Origin: Variovorax sp. RA8
GTDB taxonomy: Bacteria; Pseudomonadota; Gammaproteobacteria; Burkholderiales; Burkholderiaceae_C
Assembly: GCF_901827175.1 (NCBI RefSeq)
Contig: NZ_LR594662.1
Location: 5,084,001-5,148,000 of the forward strand
Length of the DNA: 64,000 nucleotides
Direction of reading: 5' to 3'
The translations under genes and the position numbers were made by a program. Shown in pieces: positions 58,620-64,000 of this stretch. The notes beneath the pieces are model-generated. The model made no database searches. It saw only the letters and a program-made list of their open reading frames with translations, and was not told the DNA's origin. Position 1 is the stretch's first letter. Each line of letters opens with the position of its first letter.

Positions 58620-59308
58620 TGGCTGACGCGCCGGGCTCACTGCCCGCGGCCAGCCTCCTGCAGCTGATCTGGCTGGCCTCGCCGGCCCTGCCCGTCGGCG
58701 GGTTCTCCTATTCGGAAGGCCTGGAAGCAGCGATCGAATGGGGCGGCATCGGCAACGAGGAAACCGCGTCCGACTGGCTGGCAGACCAGCTCCACCTGAG
58801 CCTGGCGCGCAGCGACCTGGCCGTCGTCGCCCAGGCCATCGGCGCCTGGCGCAACGGCGAGCTCGCACGCATCCGCGATCTCAACGACTGGGTGTTCCAG
58901 ACCCGCGAAACGGCCGAGTTCCGGCTGCAGACCGAGCAGATGGGCCGTTCGTTCGTCGAATGGCTCAAGCTGCGGCACGCCGATGCCGCCGAGGTCTTCG
59001 ACACCTTGCCCGCAAGCTACCCGATCGCCTTCGCCTTCGCGGCCGGCCGCACCGAAGCGCCGGTGCGCGACGCCTGCCTGGCCTTCGCCTTCGGCTGGGC
59101 CGAGAACATGGCGGCTGCCGCAGTCAAGGCGGTGCCGCTGGGCCAGAGTGCGGGCCAGCGCATCCTCGGCCGCCTGGCCGCCGAGATTCCCGCGGCAGTG
59201 GACCGGGCCCTCGCGCTGGCGGATGATGAGCGCCAGGCCTTCTCTCCCATGCTCGCCGTGCTGTCGGCGCGCCACGAAACGCAGTACTCACGCCTTTTCC
59301 GAAGCTGA
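58619..59308 (+). CDS. ureF: Urease accessory protein UreF
   Basis: UreF of 229 residues, a GTPase-regulating partner in urease activation. Characteristic blocks are [20 protein letters not shown] at the N-terminus and [20 protein letters not shown] towards the end. The start shares one base with the ureE stop (TGATG), so translation is coupled. Confidence 0.95.
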   Translation: MADAPGSLPAASLLQLIWLASPALPVGGFSYSEGLEAAIEWGGIGNEETASDWLADQLHLSLARSDLAVVAQAIGAWRNGELARIRDLNDWVFQTRETAEFRLQTEQMGRSFVEWLKLRHADAAEVFDTLPASYPIAFAFAAGRTEAPVRDACLAFAFGWAENMAAAAVKAVPLGQSAGQRILGRLAAEIPAAVDRALALADDERQAFSPMLAVLSARHETQYSRLFRS

Positions 59309-59322
59309 TCCGAACCCACACC

Positions 59323-59973
59323 ATGAGCTCCGCCCTGCACCACATCCCCTACCGCACCAAGAGACTGCCGCCCCTGCGCGTGGGCATCGGCGGCCCGGTC
59401 GGCTCCGGCAAGACCACCCTGCTGGAGATGCTCTGCAAGGCGATGCGCGACAAGTACGACCTGATCGCCATCACCAACGACATCTACACCAAGGAAGACC
59501 AGCGCCTGCTGACGGTGGCCGGTGCGCTGCCGGCCGAGCGCATCATGGGCGTGGAAACCGGCGGCTGCCCGCACACGGCGATCCGCGAGGACGCCTCGAT
59601 CAACCTCGAGGCCATCGACCGCATGCTGGCCGAGTTTCCCGATGCGGATGTGGTCTTCGTCGAAAGCGGCGGCGACAACCTCGCCGCCACCTTCAGCCCC
59701 GAGCTCAGCGACCTCACGATCTACGTGATCGACGTCGCGGCCGGCGAGAAGATCCCGCGCAAGGGCGGTCCCGGCATCACCAAGAGCGACCTGTTCGTGA
59801 TCAACAAGACCGACCTCGCGCCCTACGTGGGCGCCGACCTCGGCGTGATGGAGGCCGACACCAGGCGTATGCGCAAGCAGCGGCCCTTCGTGATGACCAA
59901 CCTCAAGACGAACGACGGGCTTGCGGCGGTCATCTCCTTCATCGAGGAACGCGGGATGCTGGCCGAGCACTGA
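59323..59973 (+). CDS. ureG: Urease accessory GTPase UreG
   Basis: SIMIBI-class GTPase of 216 residues that drives nickel delivery to UreC. The P-loop is [20 protein letters not shown], the metal-binding CPH is in [11 protein letters not shown] and the guanine-specificity motif is NKTD in [15 protein letters not shown]. It is the last urease gene here. UreD, its usual partner in the UreDFG complex, is not encoded in the window. Confidence 0.97.
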   Translation: MSSALHHIPYRTKRLPPLRVGIGGPVGSGKTTLLEMLCKAMRDKYDLIAITNDIYTKEDQRLLTVAGALPAERIMGVETGGCPHTAIREDASINLEAIDRMLAEFPDADVVFVESGGDNLAATFSPELSDLTIYVIDVAAGEKIPRKGGPGITKSDLFVINKTDLAPYVGADLGVMEADTRRMRKQRPFVMTNLKTNDGLAAVISFIEERGMLAEH

Positions 59974-60069
59974 AACGGGGCGGCCGTCTTTCAGCTCGCC
60001 CGCGGAAGGGGCCCCCGCGATTCCTCGGCTCAAGCCAAAGCAGGCGAATGTGAAATACGTCACAGTCTG

Positions 60070-60098
60070 TTGGCTATATAGACCGTCTGGCGTATTTT
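60070..60098 (+). promoter_or_regulatory. Sigma-70-like promoter upstream of the DUF1488-like gene
   Basis: TTGGCT (60070-60075), a 17-bp spacer and TATTTT (60093-60098) lie 50 bp before the ATG in a locally AT-rich stretch. The rest of the 174-bp gap after ureG holds no gene. Confidence 0.45.
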
Positions 60099-60147
60099 TT
60101 GCTGGGAGGGAAGATCCGATACTGCCATAACGAATACCAAAGTTCCT

Positions 60148-60417
60148 ATGGCCTCCGAAGCAATCTTCCTTCCCGCAGCTGGCAGCGTCCAGTTCGCCAT
60201 CTACCCCGACGGGTACGACGGGGCCCGCATCATCGCCAGGATCGACGAAGAAGCGCTGCACGCCCGCTTCCACGCGCCCTACAGCGAATCGGAACTGGTG
60301 CGCACCTATGACCGCAACGCCGATTCCATCGACGCGCTGGCGACGGCCCGCTACCGCGAGAACCCGCGGGCGGAGATCTGGCTGCGAAGCACGGATTTCC
60401 AGGCAAGCGGGTACTAG
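60148..60417 (+). CDS. DUF1488-like small protein
   Basis: Protein of 89 residues. VQFAIYPDGYDGARIIARID, then EEALHARF and a C-terminal helix with SIDALATARYRENP, match the general plan of DUF1488 proteins (an F-x-PDG start, then a helix-rich end). The function is unknown. It has its own likely promoter and no partner gene on the same strand. Confidence 0.7.
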   Translation: MASEAIFLPAAGSVQFAIYPDGYDGARIIARIDEEALHARFHAPYSESELVRTYDRNADSIDALATARYRENPRAEIWLRSTDFQASGY

Positions 60418-60499
60418 CCTGGCCGTGGAACTCTGCTAGCGCACCATCTGCGCCGAAGGGGCTCGGCTTCTGGGTGGGCATGCCCACCTGGCGGTCTCG

Positions 60500-60625
60500 A
60501 TGCACACGCCGTCGCTGGCCGAATATGTGGACTGCCTCGACCGAGGCGATCCCGAGCGCGAGGGATACGCATCGCATCACGACATCGAGGCGCCCCGACC
60601 GATCGCGCATGCGCTCTCGCACTGA
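60500..60625 (+). other. Short coding-like frame, possible gene remnant
   Basis: A 41-codon frame (MHTPSLAEYVDCLDRGDPER onward, ending PIAHALSH) has coding-like composition and continues open upstream to an in-frame TAG at 60437. No ribosome site or family is recognised. It fills most of the 215-bp gap between the DUF1488-like gene and the convergent synthase gene. It may be a gene fragment or chance. Confidence 0.3.
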
Positions 60626-60632
60626 GGCGGCC

Positions 60633-62390
60633 TCACGCCTCTTCGTACCAGGTGTCCTTGTCCAGCATCACGCGGTGGTGGCCCTGCCCCGCCGGAATCA
60701 TCGGAAAGCAGTTCTCCTGCGCCGCCACTTGCACGTCGAGGAAGAAAGGACCAGGGCAGGCCAGGCATTCGGCCAGTGCATCGGGCAGCTCGGCCGGATC
60801 GGCCACACGCCGCGCCCCCCAGCCGAAGGCCCGGGCCAGCGCGACGAAGTCGGGCAGCGCCTCGTTCCAGCTGTGGCTCAGCCGGTTGCCGTGGTTGAGC
60901 TCCTGCCACTGGCGCACCATCCCCATGTAGCCGTTGTTGCAGAGCACCAGCTTGACCGGCGCACGATGCTGCACAGCGGTGGAGAGCTCCTGGATGTTCA
61001 TCAGCACCGACGCGTCGCCGCTCACGCAGACCGTGAGCGCCCCGGGGTGCGCGATCTGCGCGCCGATCGCGGCGGGCAAGCCGTAGCCCATGGTGCCGGC
61101 GCCGCCCGAGGTCAGCCAGCGGCGGGGACGCTCGAAGCGCAGGTATTGCGCGGCCCACATCTGGTGCTGGCCCACATCGGTGGAGACGATGGCATCGCGG
61201 CCCGAGAGCGCCTGTTGCAGTGAGACCATCAGATGTTGCGGCAGGATGGTGTCGGGACGCGGCGCGAAATCCAGGCAGCGCCGCGCGCGCCAGCCCTCGA
61301 TGCGCCGCCACCAGGGCGCGAGGCGCCCGGGCGCCAACTCGTCGAGCGCGGGCATGCCGAGCAGCGCGTCCAGCACCGCGCCGCAGTTGCCGACCATCGG
61401 CACGTCGACCTTGACCACCTTGTCGATGCTCGCTGGATCGATGTCGATGTGGATCTTGCGCGCCTGCGGGCAGAACTCGGCCAGCTTGCCGGTCACGCGG
61501 TCGTCGAAGCGGGCGCCGACGCAGAGCACCAGGTCGGCTTCGTGCATGGCCAGGTTGGCCTGCAGCGTGCCGTGCATCCCCAGCATGCCGAGGAAGCGCG
61601 GGTCGGAGGCCGGGAAGGCGCCCAGGCCCATCAGCGTCAGTGTGCAGGGCGCGTCGAGGCGGCGCGCCAGCGTCGTGAAAGCCTCGCAGGCGGCCGGCCC
61701 GGCGTTGACCAGGCCGCCGCCGCCGTAGAGCACCGGCCGGCGCGCGGTGGACAGCAGGTCGGCCGCGCGCGCCAGGCTGGCTCGCGGCAGCCGGGCATCG
61801 GCGCCGCTGCGGTACCGACGCGCCGTCGCGGCGTCGACGGCGTCGTGGCCGAGCAGCGCCTGCTGCACATCCTTGGGCACATCGAGCAGCACCGGCCCCG
61901 GCCGGCCACCGGCGGCGATTTCCAGCGCGAGGCGGATGCGGGACGGGATCTCGTCCGCCGTGCGCAGCTGATGGTTCCATTTGGTCACCGGCCGCGACAT
62001 GCCCAGCGCATCGCTTTCCTGGAAGGCATCGGTGCCGATCACCGCCGTCGCGACCTGGCCGCTGATGCACAGGATCGGCACCGAATCGCTGATCGCGTCG
62101 AGCAGTCCGGTCATCGTGTTGCCGACGCCTGGGCCCGAAGTGACAAGCACAACGCCGACCCGGCCGGTGCTGCGCGCATAACCCTCCGCCGCATGCACGG
62201 CGGCCTGCTCGTGCCGCACCAGCACATGGCGCAGCCGCGGCTCGCCGAAGAGTGCGTCATAGAGGGGCAGCGCCGCGCCGCCAGGGTAGCCGAAGATCGT
62301 GTCGACACCGCACTCGACCAGCGTCTGGAGCAGCGCCTGGGCGCCGTTGCGCAACGAGAGAAGCGCCGGCATGGGAACAAGGTTTTGCAT
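60633..62390 (-). CDS. Acetolactate synthase large-subunit-type TPP enzyme
   Basis: Thiamine-diphosphate enzyme of 585 residues, IlvB/AlsS type. The catalytic Glu is in [21 protein letters not shown] central FAD/Rossmann-like domain follows ([12 protein letters not shown]). The TPP motif runs from [12 protein letters not shown] to [13 protein letters not shown]. The C-terminal [15 protein letters not shown] is typical of anabolic AHAS. No small subunit (ilvN) follows in this window. It is divergent from an Lrp-family gene, with little or no space between the starts. The ATG at 62390 is used; 62372 is an alternative. Confidence 0.9.
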   Translation of the reverse strand: MQNLVPMPALLSLRNGAQALLQTLVECGVDTIFGYPGGAALPLYDALFGEPRLRHVLVRHEQAAVHAAEGYARSTGRVGVVLVTSGPGVGNTMTGLLDAISDSVPILCISGQVATAVIGTDAFQESDALGMSRPVTKWNHQLRTADEIPSRIRLALEIAAGGRPGPVLLDVPKDVQQALLGHDAVDAATARRYRSGADARLPRASLARAADLLSTARRPVLYGGGGLVNAGPAACEAFTTLARRLDAPCTLTLMGLGAFPASDPRFLGMLGMHGTLQANLAMHEADLVLCVGARFDDRVTGKLAEFCPQARKIHIDIDPASIDKVVKVDVPMVGNCGAVLDALLGMPALDELAPGRLAPWWRRIEGWRARRCLDFAPRPDTILPQHLMVSLQQALSGRDAIVSTDVGQHQMWAAQYLRFERPRRWLTSGGAGTMGYGLPAAIGAQIAHPGALTVCVSGDASVLMNIQELSTAVQHRAPVKLVLCNNGYMGMVRQWQELNHGNRLSHSWNEALPDFVALARAFGWGARRVADPAELPDALAECLACPGPFFLDVQVAAQENCFPMIPAGQGHHRVMLDKDTWYEEA

Positions 62391-62454
62391 GCGTCGATTC
62401 TTCAGCCTTTGCTGCAGAATGTGCTTCGTTTATTGGAATCATTCGGCGGTTCGC

Positions 62455-62949
62455 TTGAATATCAATCGCAAAAAGACAGGAAATAACGAAGAACTTTTTG
62501 ACAAGATCGACCTGGCGATCCTGCGCGTGCTGCTGCACGACTCCCGCAAGACGCTGCAGGAGATCGGGGCCGAGGTCGGCCTGGCGGCCACCAGTTGCTG
62601 GAGCCGCATCAAGAAGCTGGAGGCCAGCGGCGTGATCAAGCGCTACACGGTGGATGTCGATGCGGCCAAGCTGGGCTACCAGGACTCCGTGATCGTGCAG
62701 CTCACGCTGGAGAGCCACAGCGACGAGACGCTGTACGAGTTCGGCCGCGTGTTGGCCAGCATCCCGGAGATCCAGGAGGCCTACCTGGTGTCAGGCGACT
62801 ACGACTACTACATCCGCATCGCGGTGCGCGACACTCGCGACTACGAGCGGCTGCTGCGCGAGAGGCTCTACAAGATTCCCGGCATCCGCCACAGCCAGTC
62901 GCACTTCGTGCTGCGCGTGCTGAAGGAAGCCAGCGCGCCCCTGATCTGA
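62455..62949 (+). CDS. Lrp/AsnC-family transcriptional regulator
   Basis: Regulator of about 164 residues. The HTH has DKIDLAILRVLLHDSRKTLQ and VGLAATSCWSRIKKLEASGV, and the RAM effector domain has EAYLVSGDYDYYIRIAVRDT. The start is uncertain. A TTG at 62455 gives a normal family length; an in-frame ATG at 62419 would add 12 residues. Divergence from the synthase gene suggests that it controls that gene in response to an amino acid. Confidence 0.9.
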   Translation: MNINRKKTGNNEELFDKIDLAILRVLLHDSRKTLQEIGAEVGLAATSCWSRIKKLEASGVIKRYTVDVDAAKLGYQDSVIVQLTLESHSDETLYEFGRVLASIPEIQEAYLVSGDYDYYIRIAVRDTRDYERLLRERLYKIPGIRHSQSHFVLRVLKEASAPLI

Positions 62950-62973
62950 AGGTCGGCACACGCTGGCGCCGCA

Positions 62974-62992
62974 CCGCATTCGGAGAATGCGG
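62974..62992 (+). terminator. Hairpin after the Lrp gene (weak terminator candidate)
   Basis: CCGCATTC-GGA-GAATGCGG is a perfect 8-bp stem 25 bp after the Lrp stop, extended imperfectly by GCAC/GTGC. No T-tract follows, so intrinsic termination is doubtful. It may stabilise the 3' end or act with Rho. Confidence 0.4.
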
Positions 62993-63019
62993 CCCGGTGC
63001 GCCATGAGAGATGCGGGGA

Positions 63020-63241
63020 TCAACTGGGCTGGAGCGGCGCTTCCGGCGACTGCGGACCTTGAGCGGGTTCCTGCTGGTGTTGTTGTTGATGCGGGTGCTG
63101 CGGCATACCGACCGCGGCCAGGCCGCGCCCTGCTATGCCCTTGACCAGGTGCCGCGGGAGGTGATGCGCCTTGGCGAGCAAGGCCAAGGCTTCGCTGCGC
63201 GCCGGCTCGCAGGCCGGCAGCAACTTCTGCAATGAACTCAT
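63020..63241 (-). CDS. Small hypothetical protein (73 aa)
   Basis: Not recognised. It is 73 residues, starting MSSLQKLLPACEPARSEALA and ending in a His/Gln/Pro-rich tail (HPHQQQHQQEPAQGP). The ATG at 63241 has AAGGA 9 bp upstream, which supports translation. No signal peptide is seen. It converges on the Lrp gene. Confidence 0.5.
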   Translation of the reverse strand: MSSLQKLLPACEPARSEALALLAKAHHLPRHLVKGIAGRGLAAVGMPQHPHQQQHQQEPAQGPQSPEAPLQPS

Positions 63242-63594
63242 CGTGGTCGTCCTTGCGCCGGAGAAACGGAAACCCTGGCTCTGCGTCGTGGCGCCGCAGG
63301 CTTTTCATCGCGTAAAGGAGAGGCGGTCCCGGCACGGCCGCGGCGCATTATGTGCATGCCCCTGGCCGGCGCGCCAGTCAATAGGCCTGCTGCCGACAAT
63401 CTCTTTAAGGTGCGCCGCCACGGCACGAGCGCCCTGTAACGAAAAAGCCCTGGCTGTTGCCAGCCAGGGCAAGAAGGTCGGTGGTCGACCTTGGAGAAGG
63501 GATGGTGGGTTGGGTTCCGGACCTGCCCCAAGGTTCCCGATCGCGAAGATGGATCGGCGGTGCTTGGCGGCCCTGGATGGCCAGCCGGCGAAGG
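63242..63594. other. 353-bp gap between the small ORF and ridA-like gene
   Basis: Apart from the terminator at 63442-63470 I see no gene here. Frames on both strands are shadow-like and lack motifs. The stretch between the small ORF start and the terminator (63260-63440) probably carries the promoter of the small ORF, but no convincing -35/-10 pair stands out. Confidence 0.5.
63442..63470 (-). terminator. Rho-independent terminator after the RidA gene
   Basis: A perfect 9-bp stem GCCCTGGCT/AGCCAGGGC (63447-63470, 6-nt loop) is followed on the minus strand by TTTTTC. It lies about 125 bp downstream of the RidA stop. Confidence 0.75.
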
Positions 63595-63978
63595 TCACGC
63601 CAGAGCCGTGGCCTCCACCTCGACCTTGAATCCGAAGTGCAGCGGCCCGGTCGGCACGACCGCCCTCGCAGGACGGGAGGGTCCGGCCCATCGCCCATAC
63701 AACTTGTCGAACGCCGGCCAGTTGGCGATGTCGTCGAGATAGACCCGGACCTGCAGCAGCCGGTCGATGCCCGAACCTGCCGCCAGCAGGGCAGCCTGCA
63801 CGTTCGCCAGCGTCTGGACCACCTGCTTTTCGAAACCCGCATTGATCAGGCGCTCGCCACCCGGCGTGATTGGCAACTGCCCGGCGATGAACACCAGGCC
63901 GCCGCCCACGGCAGCATGGCTGTAGTGCCCCCCTGGCCTGACAAGCGCAGGCACCGTGACATGGACGGGGCCGGACAT
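63595..63978 (-). CDS. RidA/YjgF-family protein
   Basis: Reactive imine/enamine deaminase family protein of 127 residues. Typical blocks are GGHYSHAAVGGGLVFIAGQL, VVQTLANVQAALLAAGSG and VRVYLDDIANWPAFDKLYG. The C-terminal end FGFKVEVEATALA replaces the usual VEIEAIA. The Arg that defines true RidA (CIPR region) is not evident; ARAVVP is present in the corresponding place, so it may belong to another Rid subgroup. Further upstream genes lie beyond the window. Confidence 0.88.
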   Translation of the reverse strand: MSGPVHVTVPALVRPGGHYSHAAVGGGLVFIAGQLPITPGGERLINAGFEKQVVQTLANVQAALLAAGSGIDRLLQVRVYLDDIANWPAFDKLYGRWAGPSRPARAVVPTGPLHFGFKVEVEATALA

Positions 63979-64000
63979 GCGCTTCGGTTGGGCCGGGTCT

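Overview
The window is a high-GC (roughly 68-70% by eye), gene-dense stretch of chromosome. It looks like a betaproteobacterium of the Comamonadaceae, probably Variovorax or a close relative. The reasons are three Bug/TctC-type periplasmic receptors, a TctAB permease, the ureA-ureJ(hupE)-ureB-ureC-ureE-ureF-ureG order, many ATGA stop/start overlaps, and GC-rich extragenic palindromes that I recall from that family. That placement is an inference; no rRNA or tRNA gene is present to test it.

Layout. 1-4056 (+): 3' end of ileS, lspA, and a Na/Pi cotransporter with a PhoU-like tail. 4088-15771 (-): a quinone oxidoreductase, then an eight-gene run with a complete oligopeptide-type ABC importer (one permease fused to one ATPase), three ATZ/TRZ-type amidohydrolases and a Bug receptor. 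A divergent LysR gene follows. 16818-17501 is non-coding and holds a 7-bp tandem repeat and two inverted copies of a ~250-bp palindromic element. 17502-27629 (-): an atypical SDR, a DMT exporter, gamma-glutamyltransferase, a Bug receptor, TctA/TctB, a GspE-like ATPase, a SpeE-like protein, a DNA glycosylase and a small Lys/Ala-rich exported protein. 27754-33588: TatD, then (+) an HtrA-like protease, MoxR-DUF58-VWA and an SDR. 33640-40795: a LysR/Bug/FAD-oxidoreductase group, a DUF2272 protein, a D-amino-acid lyase-like PLP enzyme, a small protein and an M23 peptidase. 41228-42914 (-): a hipBA toxin-antitoxin module with three regularly spaced palindromic operators. 42938-49304: lolCD, then recJ with a NUDIX gene and unknown genes. 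49394-54728 (-): a putative outer-membrane protein, a LuxR-type response regulator and a 1200-residue NCS1-transporter/histidine-kinase/receiver fusion. 54765-59973 (+): the urease cluster. 60148-63978: a DUF1488-like gene, an acetolactate-synthase-type enzyme with a divergent Lrp regulator, a small ORF and a RidA protein.

How the genes work together. The most striking unit is the urease region. A sigma-54-like promoter (54693-54709) precedes ureA, and the divergent neighbour is a transporter-sensor kinase fused to a nucleobase-type permease, translationally coupled to a DNA-binding response regulator. ureD, which usually precedes ureA, is absent, and an orphan AbrB/MazE-type antitoxin gene sits antisense between ureC and ureE. 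The amidohydrolase/ABC operon looks like an uptake-plus-hydrolysis pathway for an unidentified cyclic amide or amino-substituted heterocycle. Most remaining genes are housekeeping (ileS, lspA, recJ, lolCD) or typical accessory uptake systems.
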